A DNA stretch of 64,000 nt, from positions 20,030,883-20,094,882 of the forward strand of contig ML661885.1 of NCBI GenBank assembly GCA_007570785.1, written 5' to 3'. This stretch comes from Antilocapra americana. Taxonomy: Eukaryota; Chordata; Mammalia; Artiodactyla; Antilocapridae. Numbering within the stretch: position 1 is the first letter of the stretch; each line of letters begins with the position of its first letter. Positions 12,361 to 23,720 of this stretch are shown piece by piece. The position numbers were made by a program, and so were the translations under genes. The notes beneath the pieces were generated by a model, which saw only the letters and a program-made list of their open reading frames with translations, was not told the origin of the DNA and searched no databases.

Positions 12361-13169
12361 TTAGACTTCACTTTTGCTTTGGAAACATTTCTAGGTCAGT
12401 TAAAAGGAGAGCTTCTGGGGCCTTTCCCAGGCATGTACACAGCTTTTGAGTGCTCAGCCTGATTCATTGTGGGAGACAGGAAGAATAAAAGAAAAGCAGG
12501 CCCTGGCAAGGGCTGCAAAAGAAATTTATACTTATTGATAAACTGGATGCTATAAGGCATGAGACTCTTGAAACTAGTCCAGAGGGAATAGGTCATAGTC
12601 TTGAACACAAGATATGATCCTGGAGTAGGAAAACCAACCCCAGACTGTTTCTCAATGGGGTCTCAGAGTCACATGCTTTACATATCTGGTGGAAAACCTA
12701 TAGATAAGAATATTAGTCTTAGTTACTGATTTGTAATTGATCACTTTTTCCTAATTACTCAATGGTTAATGGTCATTTTGTTCTTTTGCCCTGAAGGCCA
12801 CATGAGTTGTAGTTTAACTTCTGCATATTCTTTCATTCATGGCTGAAAATATAATAAAGCTGGCTTGGACCCAGTTCAGCAACTTCACCTTGGAGCAGTG
12901 TTGGTCCCCTAATCCTCGCTTTTCTCTCAATTCTTGTCTCTCTTTTCTCATTCTCTCGCCATATCGTGCTCTCGGAAACCCTGCTTGTTGAGCTGGTCTC
13001 GATGATGTATTATCTTCTGATATTCCAGAAATAAGCTGAAGTTTTCCAAGGCCTCTAGCTATTAGGTGACTGTTGACCAAAACCACCCACTTTGGCCAGA
13101 CCCACTTGCCTATATTGTCTCATAATAGGAAGTCCCCGTAAGGAACATGGTGCAACCACTGAAAACTAA
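12361..13169 (+). mobile_element. Possible endogenous-retrovirus LTR-like region
   Basis: Less AT-rich than its surroundings. It contains an AATAAA signal near 12854 followed by a pyrimidine-rich stretch (12915-12965), as in the R/U5 part of a retroviral LTR. I see no reading frame for viral proteins and no confident LTR ends, so class and boundaries are uncertain. It could also be an unrelated old repeat. Confidence 0.35.
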
Positions 13170-13182
13170 CTTGGACAATTCC

Positions 13183-13572
13183 GCAGGGGCCAAAAGAGAC
13201 TTTGCCAACAAAGATCCATCTAGTCAAGACTATGGTTTTTCCAGTAGTCAAGCATGGACGTAAGAGTTGGATGGTGAAAAAAGCTGAGTGCCGAAGAATT
13301 GATGCTTTTGAAATGTGGTGTTGGAGAAGACCCTTGAGAGTCCCTTGGACTGCAAGGAGATCCATCCAGTCCATCCTAAAGGAGATCAGTCCTGGGTGTT
13401 CATTGGAAGGACTGATGTTGAAGCTGAAACTCCAATACTTTGGCCACCTGATGTGAAGAGCTGACTCATTGGAAAAGACCCTGATGCTGGGAAGGACTGG
13501 GGACAGGAGAAGGGGACGACAGAGAATGAGATGGCTGGATGGCATCACCAACTCAAAGGGCATGGACAATTC
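13183..13572 (+). mobile_element. BovB internal piece with target duplication
   Basis: Sense BovB from near 'tttgccaacaaagatcc' through 'ctgatgctgggaagg' to about 13569. It lacks both the 5' body and the last ~100 bp including the CTGAA tail. The 12-base string 'cttggacaattc' occurs on both sides (13170-13181 and 13573-13584), as expected for a target-site duplication. Loss of the 3' end is unusual for a LINE insertion. Confidence 0.85.
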
Positions 13573-13584
13573 CTTGGACAATTC

Positions 13585-14262
13585 ATTTCTAAATATTAGA
13601 CAAGATTCCATTCAGGCTCTGGAAGGGATTCCCCCTTCCAATAACATATTGACATCTTTTTCTCCAGTTTTTCTTATAAGTTTTTTGGTAAACTTATTAG
13701 TCCTAGCCAATAATGTTACTTCAGATAGATTAAGATTAAACAATCATCACTAATTATCCTTGAAAATTGCCTTGTGCAAATTGACTGCTCATACAAGGTA
13801 AGAACTCTGTCATATTAAATCAAGACAGGAGAACAGCTTTTCAGAGACCTGCCAGATAAATCAAATACAATAATCCATGTGTGGGCAGATTTTTGAATAC
13901 TGCAAACTTATTCTCCTCCCTCCAGTTGCTGTTAGATTGGTGACTTTCACAGCTATATTGTTGTGAGGCTGTTCTGCTCTTAAGACTACCATAGGGTTAA
14001 GGGAAGGCAAATGGAGTTAAGACAATTAAAACCCTACAAGCCTTGCTGTTGGTATCAAGATTCAACCACTTTTCTTGAATAACTTCCTAGATTGTTGCAA
14101 AACATTGGTTAATTTTCAGAATTCTGAAAATACTAATTTTGATAGTTTTTGCCAGTGTTCTCATTACTTCTGTGGAGGAGTAGATACTTGGAGGTCCTTA
14201 TTCTGTCATTCCAGAAGTTAAGTGCTACCTGCTTTATTTTTTAAAAGCAGTTATCTTTTCAG
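13585..14262. other. Unassigned sequence
   Basis: Mixed-composition DNA with no coding signal. It may continue the old element interrupted by the BovB piece, but I cannot identify it. Confidence 0.3.
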
Positions 14263-14477
14263 TGGGCTTCCTTGATGGCTCAGTGGCAAAGAAAACTCAC
14301 CTGAAATGCAGGATTCGCAAGAGACATAAATTGGATCTCTGAGTTGGAAAGATCCCCTAGTGGAGGAAACGGCAACTCACTCCAATATTCTTGCCCAGAA
14401 AATCCCATGGACAGAATAGTTTGACTGGCTATGGTTCATAGGATTGCAGAGTCAGATACAACTAAGTGACAGAGCAC
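14263..14477 (+). mobile_element. Bov-tA SINE
   Basis: Full-length sense copy from 'gggcttccttgatggctcag' to 'actaagtgacagagcaca'. The tRNA-like part and the BovB-like 3' part are both present, with moderate divergence. Confidence 0.93.
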
Positions 14478-15282
14478 ATCGAGTGTTTTTTCAAGTGAAG
14501 TGAAATTACTGATAATTTGTTTTTGTCAATAATCAACTTCCAGTTACAAGTGTCAACTTCCAATTAGAATTTAAGCTACAGGAAAAGGGGCACTGCCTTG
14601 TTTATTCTACTGTTATTAATTGTGAAATCTCTGAGATTTTGTCCTATCTGCTATTTAACAAGTTAACCTGTCACAGTTTTGTGGAGGGTTACAGAAGTTA
14701 CAGATTCAAAGACACTGACCTGGTTCAAAGACACTGATCTCTGTAACTCACTGCACAGCAAGAAGCATAAGCTCATCTTCATATCAATTCCACTTGCTTC
14801 TCAAATTCCACAGGAACAATGCAGTGTGGGCTAAGGAGATGATGTACGTATGGTAAATTTGCATCTCAGACGAGGAACTTCAAGATTAAAAGTTTAAGTC
14901 TTCTACAATAGGATGCCAGCAAATCTGCCCTTTGCCCCAGAGAGAAACTTTACTTTGATTGTACAACAAACCTTCCTTCTGTTTTGGAGGGAGGCACTAT
15001 CTATCTTCCAAGGCTATTTACTATACAAACATTCTTGAAGAGATAATCCAGAACAAAATCTCTCAGCCCCTCCACTGGTAAGACAAGCAAAAACACAAGA
15101 TTCATGGAAAATGATCTTCCAGTATCAACCCAGGTCTAAGTTAGTATCTAACATTATAGACATGTAATAACAAATTTCTACTTAAATCAATAGTATATTC
15201 TATTTGCACAGATACATATATATAAATCCATATATATTAATAATTAAAATCTTGTATATAAGGACAGTTTTGAATAAGAACT
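14478..15282. other. Unassigned sequence
   Basis: Mostly unique AT-rich DNA. A small imperfect duplication 'ttcaaagacactga' occurs twice near 14704-14740. No gene seen. Confidence 0.35.
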
Positions 15283-17850
15283 GCCTTAATTTGGGATACT
15301 ATAACAAAGTACCATAGATTGAGTGCTTCATAAAAAACAGAAATTTATTTCTCGCAGCTCTGGAGGCTGGAAGCCCAACACAAGTACGAGCATAATAGGA
15401 TCCCTGATAAGAAACCTTATCCAGTTTGCAGACAGCCAACTTCTCTCTGTGCCCTCACAAGGCAAAAATGTATTTAGCTAGCTTTCTGACCTTTGCTTAG
15501 TTCAGTTCAGTTCAGTTGCTCAGTTGTGTCTGCCTCTTTGTGAGCCCATGGACTGCAGCACGCCAGGCCTTCCTGTCCGTCACCAACTCCCGGAGATTAC
15601 TCAAACTCATGTCCATGGAGTCACTGATGCCATCCAACCATCTCATCCTCTGTCGTCCCCTTCTCCCCCCATCTTCAATCTTTCCCAGCATCAGGGTCTT
15701 TTCTAGTGAGTCAGTTCTTTGCATCAGCTTCAGCATCAGTCCTTCCAATGAATGTTCAGGACTGATTTCCTTTAGGATGAACAGGTTGGATCTCCTTGCA
15801 GTCCAAGGGACTCTCAAGAGTCTTCTCCAACACCACAGTTCAAAAACATCAATTCTTCTGTGCTCAGCTTTCTTTATAGTCCAACTCTCACATCCATACA
15901 TGACTACTAGAAAAATCATAGCTTTGAATAGATGGACCTTTGTTGGCAAAGTAATATCTCTGCTTTTTAATATGCTGTCTAGGTTGGTCATAGCTTTTTT
16001 TCCAAGGAGCAAGCGTCTTTTAACTTCATGGTTGCAATCACCATCTGCAGTAATTTTGGAGCCCCAAAAATAAAGTCTGTCACTGTTTCCATTGTTTCCA
16101 CATCTATTTGCCATGAAGAGATGGGACCAGATGCCGTGATGTTAGTTTTCTGAATGTTGAGCTTTACGCCAACTTTTTTCCTCTCCTCTTTCACTTTCAT
16201 CAAGAGGCTCTTTAGTTCTTTGCTTTCTGCCATAAGGGTGGTGTCATCTGCGTATCTGAGGTTATTGATATTTCTCCCACAATCTTGATTCCAGCTTGTG
16301 CTTCATCTAGCCCAGTGTTTCTCATGATGTACTCTGCATATCAGTTAAATAAGCAGGGTGACAACACACAGCCTTGACATAGTTCTTTCCCGATTTGAAG
16401 CCAGTCTATTGTTTCATGTCCAGTTCTAACTGTTGATTCTTGAGCTGCATACAGAGTTCTCAGGAGGCAGATCAGGTGGTCTGGTATTCCCGTCTCTTGA
16501 AGAATTTTTCACGGTTTGTTATGATCCACACAGTCAAAGGTTTTGGCTTAATCAGTGAAGCAGAAATAGATGTTTTTCTGGTAATCTCTTGCTTTTGAGA
16601 TGATCCAATGGATGTTTGCAATTTGATCTCTGGTTCCTCTGCCTTTTCTAAATCTAGCTTGAACATCTGGAAGTTCATGGTTCACGTATTGTTGAAGGCT
16701 GGCTTGGAATATTTTGAGCATTACTTTGATAGTGTGTGAGATGAGTGCAATTGTGTGGTAGTTTGAGCATTCTTTGGCATTGCCTTTCTTTGGGATTGGA
16801 ATGAAAACTGACCTTTTCCAGTCCTATGGCCACTGCTGAATTTTCCAAATTTGCTAGGATATTGATTTGCAGCACTTTCACAGCATCATCTTTTAGAATT
16901 AAACTAGCTCAACTGGAATTCCATCACCTCCACTAGTTTTGTTCATAGTGGTGCTTCCTAAGGCCCACTTAATTAGTCTGGCTCTAGTTGAGTGATTATC
17001 ACCATTGTGATTATCTGGGTCACGAAGATCTTTTTTCTATAGTTCTTCTGGGTATTCTTGCCACCTCTTCTTAATATCTTCTGCTTCTGTTATGTCCATC
17101 CATACCATTTCTGTCCTTTATTGAGCCCATCTTTGCATGAAATGTTCTCATGGTATCTCTGATTTCCTTGAAGAGATCTCTAATCTTTCCCATTCTATTG
17201 TTTTCCTCTATTTCTTTGCACTGATCACTGAGGAAGGCTTTCTTATCTCTCCTTGCTATTCTTTGGAAATTTGCATTCAAATGGGTATATCTTTCCTTTT
17301 CTCCTTTGCCTTTAGCTTTTCTTCTTTTCACAGTTGCAAGTCCTCCTCAGACAACCATTTTGTCTTTTTGCATTTCTTTTTCTTGGAGACAGTCTTGATA
17401 CTTGCCTCCTGTACAATGTCACGAACTTCCATCCATAGTTCTTCAGGCACTCTGTCTATCAGATGTAATCCCTTGAATCTATTTCTCATTTCCACTGTAT
17501 AATCATAAGTGTTTTGATTTAGGTCATACCTGAATGGTCTAGTGGTTTTCCCTACTTTCTTCAATTTAAGTCTGAATTTGGCAATAAGGTGTTCATGATC
17601 TGGGCCACAGTTCAGCTTCCGGTCTTCTTTTGCTGACTGTATAGAGCTTCTCCATCTTTGGCTGCAAAGATTTTAGTATTGACCATCTGATGATGTCCGT
17701 GTTTCTTTTAAAGGAACTAATTCCATTCATATGGGCTCCATCCCTGTGATCTAATTACCCCTCTCCAAAACCCCATCTCCAAATACATTGAGGATTAGAT
17801 TTCAGCATATGAATTTGGTGGGGTGGGTACACAAACCTTCAGTGTATAGA
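15283..17850 (-). mobile_element. MLT1-type LTR (ERVL-MaLR), split by BovB
   Basis: The left part (15283-15497: 'gaaatttatttctcgcag', 'ctctggaggctggaag') and the right part (about 17708-17850: 'aaggaactaattccattc', 'ttcagcatatgaatttg') together form one reverse-strand MaLR solo LTR. The BovB between them landed in it later. LTR only; no internal retroviral sequence is visible. Confidence 0.75.
15498..17707 (-). mobile_element. BovB LINE, 2.2 kb, reverse
   Basis: Longest BovB in the window. On the reverse strand it runs from a region upstream of the reverse transcriptase (near 17700) to the CTGAA tail at about 15500. Family signatures are easy to follow, for example 'ggttggatctccttgcag' and 'tcacatccatacatgac'. 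The coding frame is broken many times by stops and frameshifts; the largest remaining open block (15512-16114) covers the C-terminal part with segments such as WTIKKAEHRR. The catalytic region near 16230-16260 is also interrupted. Inactive. Confidence 0.93.
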
Positions 17851-19475
17851 AAAAGTCTAAGAATAAATATTTGTGGGTTTTTTTAAATTATTTTGGCTAT
17901 AATAGAAAAACAAATGTAAATTTGCAAAATTCTGTTGGCTTCTTCATTTGTAAACAGAATTAAGAAATTTACTTGTTGACCTCTTGAAGGAGTTCAGTCT
18001 TCTCTCCTATTCCTTTCTAGCCTTATTCTGTAAAGGAAGGACTGTTATGTTTAATCACAAGAATATTTAGTTAAATCATACAGCTAAGGTCTTAGTATGA
18101 CTGTCTTTTGCAGATCCCAACTCCTAGAAAAGTAGAGAAGGAAGGAAGTCTAGAATACACATTTTTGTGGGCAAATGGGTAAATATAAAAAACAACTTAC
18201 TTGCTGCCTCTTTCTCTCTTTCTGTCTCTCTCGGTTTCTCTTTGCCTTCATTACATCTCTATCTCTCCCTCTCTCATTTCTCCTACCCACATATACACAT
18301 ATACATAAAAATGCACATATTTCTCTTCCATTGTGCTTTTCTCATGTTTAGCCTATATACCAGTCCAGTCACATTCACCGGCATTCTTTCCTGGGACTTT
18401 GAGCCAAGCTCCTACATTAAGTGTAAAATCTCTCTTGGCCTTGCTTTGTCCTTTGAAAGGAATAGCTAATTAAGAACAGAATCTGATTTTCAGAAACTTC
18501 AGTTCTGTGCAATACCCAGCATGTACTAGATTTTTAAAGTATAACAACTACAGAAATTGCATTTCATTCTGCAGCAGTGATTATTTTTCTTGTCCTTCAT
18601 GATTTTTTAAACAAATAGAAAATGCTGTAAAAGTTATCTGCATAATTTAGTCACATACCAAGCATAGCAGTGTTCTTTTTCTGTCTACATAGTTTTATCT
18701 TTGAGAATATTGTGCCATTTTCAGTTACAAATTACTTTTTATATCTGTATTATACTGCCTTTCCTGGGTATGTGTAAAATTCACATAATTTCAGTTGATG
18801 TTTATTTTGTTCTATCATTGAAATGGATTCATTTTGTGATATTCTGAGAAATATACTTAATTTTTGTGGATCATTTATATGTCTCCAGTATAGTTAGCTA
18901 TTCTGATGCTTAAATAGTTTGTCTCACTTAGTATTTTTTTATCATAAATGTTTAAATTACTTTAATTCTTATTGGGATTGCTTGTTTTCTGTTTTGAATG
19001 GATTTCCCTGCTCAGTATTGCACTCCAGGACAGTTCTAACCTCATTGCTATTATTTCTTCACAACTGCACATAGTTTCCATATTTAACATAAGCCAGTTA
19101 TCTATCATATATATTCATATGTTTATAGTTAATTTTAAATTAGCTACTTCTTGTCTTAAAAGGGATAATTACTTTCAGTACTCAAGTTGTCAAAATAATC
19201 ATTGCATTATATCACAATATTTCTAATATTTCTTAGTTGTATTCCTGCCTTTGACCTTTCTTCCAACCATAAATATACTTCAAACTCCTTAACCAAATCT
19301 TAAATTATAAGAAAGTGTTAATGATAAAATAAATAATTAAAAACAAAGGGAAAAAAAGACATTTTGCACTGACTCTTCTCTTATGGATTTTTTTTTCTGT
19401 TCTTCTAAAGAAAATTAGAATATTCTAACTAGTCATGTTTGCCTTTACTTAGAAAAGCATTTTTTGCACATAATA
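17851..19475. other. Unassigned AT-rich sequence with a pyrimidine tract
   Basis: No gene seen. A pyrimidine-rich (CTCT/TCTC) tract lies at about 18205-18290. The rest is AT-rich with stops in all frames. Confidence 0.4.
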
Positions 19476-19488
19476 GAGGAATAGTATC

Positions 19489-19523
19489 TATTCTTTGCTT
19501 TTTGCTAAGATCAAGAATAGTAT
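19489..19523 (+). pseudogene. U2 snRNA 5' fragment fused to Bov-tA
   Basis: The bases ending at 19523 match U2 small nuclear RNA nt 14-39 at 23 of 26 positions, including 'gctaagatcaag' and the 'agtat' end. U2 nt 1-13 are decayed or partly deleted. The fragment joins directly to the 5' end of a Bov-tA at 19524. U2 is the spliceosomal RNA that pairs with the intron branch site; this fragment cannot serve that role. Confidence 0.7.
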
Positions 19524-19742
19524 GGGGGCTTCCCAGGTAGCACAGTGGTAAAGAATCTACCTACCAATGCAGAAGACACAAGAAATACAAGTTCAGTTCT
19601 TGGGTCAGGAAGATCCCCTGGAGTAGGCAATGGCAACCTTCTCCAGTATTCTTATCTGAAAAATTCCAGGGTCAGAGGGGCCTAGTAGGCTACAGTACAT
19701 GGAATCACAAAGAGCTGGACACAGTTGAGCGACTGAGCACAC
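19524..19742 (+). mobile_element. Bov-tA SINE with U2 leader
   Basis: Sense Bov-tA ('gggggcttcccaggtagcac' to 'gagcgactgagcacacac'). Its 5' end is fused to a U2 snRNA fragment. The whole U2-plus-SINE unit appears bounded by 'agaggaatagtat' (19476-19488) and a near copy at about 19915-19929, with a BovB piece inserted later beside the right copy. Confidence 0.88.
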
Positions 19743-19751
19743 ACACAGAGG

Positions 19752-19912
19752 AGTTGCTATTGCTGTTTAGTCACTCAATCTTGTCCAGCTCTTTGCAACC
19801 CCATGGACTACAGCATACCAGAATTCCCTGGCCTTCATCATCTCCCAGAGTTTGCTCAAACTCACGTCCATTGAGTCAGTGATGCCATTCAACCATCTCA
19901 TCCTCTGTTCGC
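19752..19912 (-). mobile_element. BovB 3' tail, short
   Basis: About 160 bp of the BovB 3' end in reverse ('gctgtttagtcactcaatc' to 'catctcatcctctgtt'). It is flanked by 'cacagagga' on both sides, consistent with its own target duplication next to the U2/Bov-tA unit. Confidence 0.8.
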
Positions 19913-20157
19913 ACAGAGGAATAATATTTGGTAATTCTGAATATAATTTCTGATTTCATTAATAATAACCCAATACCACCACAGTCAAAAAATTGATAGT
20001 CCTCAGAAAGTATAACTATTATATTAAATAATTATAAATAATACAGTAATAATTAACAATAGGCCTTAAAAATATTAAAGAGAAAACTGTTTTATTAGGC
20101 AAACCAGGTTTTGAACTGCATGTACTTTATAACATTTTCAGTAATTTCCCATAAATT

Positions 20158-20193
20158 CTACACTTGATCTTAGCCAAAAGGCCAAGAAGCAAT
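20158..20193 (-). pseudogene. U2 snRNA nt 1-36 retroinsertion
   Basis: These 36 bases, read in reverse, equal U2 snRNA nt 1-36 with only two differences, both C-to-T at CpG sites. A perfect 10-bp duplication 'cccataaatt' lies on each side (20148-20157 and 20194-20203). There is no A-tail and no other inserted sequence. This fits a tailless retropseudogene made from the 5' part of U2. Confidence 0.88.
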
Positions 20194-20203
20194 CCCATAA
20201 ATT

Positions 20204-20345
20204 TTATATGATAATTATTTCCATTTTTCAGGTGAAGAAATTGAGACTCAGACTACGACAGTTGTGGTAGCTAAACCAGAAATTAAACCCAAGTCTTTCA
20301 ATTTCCAGAGGATATGCTCTTTCAGTACACCATGCCACAAATTTC
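20204..20345 (-). mobile_element. MIR SINE
   Basis: Reverse-strand MIR: 'tttttcaggtgaagaaattg', then 'agactcag', 'gtagctaaaccagaaattaa' and 'cccaagtc'. The 36-nt U2 insertion lies at or just outside its edge. Confidence 0.78.
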
Positions 20346-21951
20346 AGTCTCAATTTGGGTCAAAGTCAAAAGAACACTTGAACAATTGCTTTTTGATATC
20401 AAAGTATGTTTCGATTTGTTGTGTGTTACGTTTTTTTAAAGTACATAGGCAGTTTTCCTTTCTGTTCAATTGCAGTTGTCTTTTACACTTTTAAAAGTTG
20501 CCAAAGATAGCAGAGGTGGAAAACACTGGGAAGGGAACATTGTTTTAAAGTCTCCTAGAGTAAAAGTATTATTTGTAGCTTGTGGATAATGTTTTTGGTG
20601 ACAGACACTGTGCCTTTTTATTATGCATGGAGTGCTGCTTTTTCTTTGTCTTACTTTCTTTTGCATTTCATCCATGCTTAAAAGTAGGATAAATTTGTGG
20701 CAGGGCCCACTCCCATGACTCTTTCTACCTTCACCCAAACCAGTAGATGCTGCAATTTCTTTTCAAAATGTGTTATCAGGTGAGAGATACAGTTTAACTT
20801 CCCAGATCAAAAGCATGCTAAAAAGAGGCAATCTTCGGGGTGTTTTTACTGAGCATCCAAACCCTTGGAGTTTTTCTGCCACATGCTTTGTGTCTTTCTC
20901 CACATTTCCTTGCATTTCAAATTTTCTTCCTAGATCTTTTATAGTTTCTAATCTGTCCCAGGAGCAGATTTAAACGACAGGTCTCATGGAATTTTTTTTT
21001 AAGATCTAAAGAGGAAAAGAAGGAATACTTTCCAAAGGAAAAAGGTATTTACTTGGAAAGAGAAATTCTCCAATGGACATGTCCTCCATGAGTCAGTCCA
21101 CTTTTTACTATACCTTCACCTCCACTGGGTAGGCTTACCAGCCACCTTAAGTGGTGAAGGGAGATTTCGGGAAAAAGCAAAGGAGCAGAGGAGGATGATC
21201 TTAAGTTAGAGAAGAAAAAGAAGAAACTTCATGAAAGCAGTGTGGCCTTCCTGTTAAGTATGCAGAGACCCTAACCCAGTAGGCAGAATACTGATGCTAA
21301 CATTGGGGACCTTAGGTGGAGCAGCCCGCAGGCACCAAAGTCTCTAGTAAGAAAAATACTCAAAAAGAAGAGAACCTTTTATTTTGAGAAAAGAAGGCTT
21401 CTTTTAAAAATGCACTCTCCCCAGAATAAAATATGATTGAAAACGTGATGATCTGATTAACCCTCTAAGTATGGTAGAAGTACGTAAAGTTTCCTAAAAT
21501 GCTGAGTTTATCCTCACGACCATCGAAGGTGAATCTGGCAGAGGAAAAGTGATGCTAGTTATAGTCACTTCATTAATTATATTCAGAATGCAAAAAGAAC
21601 CCAAGTCCCTCCAGAATCCTGAGACTATCTGTAGATAAAATAAAGTGAAGCAAAATACAAACATAGTTTTTAGAAAGTGCAGGGAAATAAAGTTTGACAT
21701 CAGATTTTCCAACTATAATTAAAAGTATAATTTTAGAGTAAGTAAAATGAGTCAAAACTATTGGTCTCAAAATTTTAGAATGTTCCTTAATTCTTGAAGT
21801 GATTTGTCTTAGAATGCCAATAAAAGTCCTTTCTCAGAATGCAAATTCCAAAGTGGAAATATGGAATCTTTGCTAAAAACACACACATATTAATAAAACA
21901 TATGATAATATGAATTTAAAAGTGTTCAAATAAACCTTAAGATCTTTCATT
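20346..21951. other. Unassigned sequence
   Basis: No recognisable repeat or gene. Short open frames lack start context, codon bias or known motifs. Confidence 0.35.
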
Positions 21952-21963
21952 ATACATATGCAT

Positions 21964-22093
21964 GCTGCTGCTGCTAAGTCGCTTCAGTCGTGTCCAACTC
22001 TGTGCAACCCCTTAGATAGCAGCCCACCAGGCTCCGCCATCCCTGGGATTCTCCAGGCAAGAGTACTGGAGTGGGTTGCCATTGCCTTCTCCA
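21964..22093 (-). mobile_element. Bov-A2 SINE (monomer)
   Basis: Begins with the TGC triplet repeat typical of the Bov-A2 end, then 'taagtcgcttcagtcgtgtc' and 'gagtgggttgccattgcc'. A perfect 12-bp duplication 'atacatatgcat' flanks it (21952-21963 and 22094-22105). Little divergence, so relatively young. Confidence 0.93.
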
Positions 22094-22414
22094 ATACATA
22101 TGCATAGTCCCCTTTATAACAAGAGCATTTTGCAGATGTTTTGCTATGGTTGTGAAAACAGTGTATTTCAGAGATAAGTCTTGTTGTTAGTTGTGATATT
22201 ACTTCCAAGAGAGGAAGATCATAGTACTTCACCCAGAAACTGTCCTCCATTCCTCCAGGTCTGTTTTACCAGGAAAAAAGCTTAAAGAAAATGTCCACTA
22301 TCAGAACCATTGTTTGGCTGACTTTTTTCACTTCTTCCTGACAGAATTCATGAAGTTGTGAATATCACAAGTATCATTATACTTCTGTTCAAGGTGTAAT
22401 CTCTGACTCAGAAT

Positions 22415-22632
22415 CATATGTGCATGCTTACTCGGTCATGTCCAACTCTGTGAAACCCCATGGACTATGAGCTCTCCAGGCTTCTCTGTCCATGGGACTT
22501 TTCCAGGAAAGAATGCTGGAGTGGGTTGTCATTTCCTCTTCCAAGGGATCTTTCCAACCCAGGGGTAGAACCTCTATCTCCTGCGTCTCCTGCAATGGCA
22601 GGCAGATTCCTTACCACCTGGGAAGCCATCAA
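22415..22632 (-). mobile_element. Bov-tA SINE
   Basis: Reverse full-length copy: 'ctcggtcatgtccaactctg' to 'accacctgggaagcc'. Confidence 0.92.
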
Positions 22633-22664
22633 TGTTTAGGTTCTATATACTGCAGTATACATAA

Positions 22665-23062
22665 AAGTCTGCGTTACTCCGGTTGGGCTGTTATAGTGAA
22701 ATACTATAGTCTGAACGTTTATTTTCTCACAGTTCTGGAGGATGGAAGTCCAAGGTCAGGGTATCATCAGGATTGGTTTCTGATGAGAACAATCTTCCTG
22801 GCTAGCTGATGGCAGTCTTCTTGCCATGTCCCCACACGGTCTTTCCTCTGTGAGCACAGGGAGAAAGATCTCTGGAGTTCTTCCCTCTCTTTATAAGGGT
22901 ACCATCCATCAGTGCCTGTTGGATTATTACCCCACCCACATGATTTCATCTAACTTCAATTACCTCCCTAAAAGACTTACCTTCTATCCCCTACAGTAAA
23001 ATTAAGAGTTAGGGCTTCAGCATACAATTTTGAAGGGGGGACACAAGTCAGTCTATAGCAAC
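22665..23062 (-). mobile_element. MLT1-type LTR (ERVL-MaLR)
   Basis: Nearly complete reverse solo LTR: 'attttctcacagttctgg', 'aggatggaagtccaagg', 'tttataagggtacc', 'gggcttcagcatacaatt' and 'ggggggacacaag'. Same repeat class as the LTR at 15.3-17.9 kb. No viral coding sequence. Confidence 0.82.
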
Positions 23063-23139
23063 ATCTTAAGACAACTTTCTCTGATTTTCAGTCTCTCTTT
23101 AATACTGTCCCCTTTCTCTAGGAATTATTCAAATTTCCT

Positions 23140-23720
23140 TAATTAATTTTTTTTAATATTCTTACATTATATTCTCCCTTTGCTCTCTTTACTTCTTAAT
23201 TGGCATTTCTTGGAAGAGAAGTCACCTTTTCTCATGTTGTATTGATTACTCTCCCTCCTATAACACAGCATCTTCTCCCTTGACTCTCCTGAAATGGTTC
23301 CATTTTTGTTGATGAAAGTTTAGTCATCAAATCAGATGGTTTCTTTCCAGTTCTCATAGACTTTTCCTTTGTGGAAGCAACAGACTCCATTAAATGATGC
23401 TTCTTTTAAAACTACTTTCCTTGATATCTTAGAGCAAGATTTCTCTTGGCATACCACCTAGCTTCTTTTTGATCACTCTTTTTTTTTCCACTTGTTTCTC
23501 TACTCATTCCTTGACTCTAGATAGTACATAAAAATAGTCTTTTTCTCATCTCCTAAACCCTCTCGCTCACTCCAGCAGCTTAGTTTGCTATTTAACATGT
23601 TATTTATTTTTTTCAACTGCCAGGCACCTTCCTTATGTTCCCAGCCTCTTTTGCTCTTTCTTTCATCATTTCAGCCTTCACTGTGCTCTGTGACCTCTCA
23701 CAAGAGATCTGTTTCACACA
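23140..23720 (+). mobile_element. Probable L2 fragment
   Basis: Pyrimidine-rich sequence resembling the sense strand of the L2 body ('ctcatagacttttcctttg', 'ccacttgtttctctactc'). Diverged, so probable only. Confidence 0.4.

Noticed and set aside
14704..14740. Tandem repeat array
   Set aside because: Only two imperfect 14-base units; chance or replication slippage explains it.
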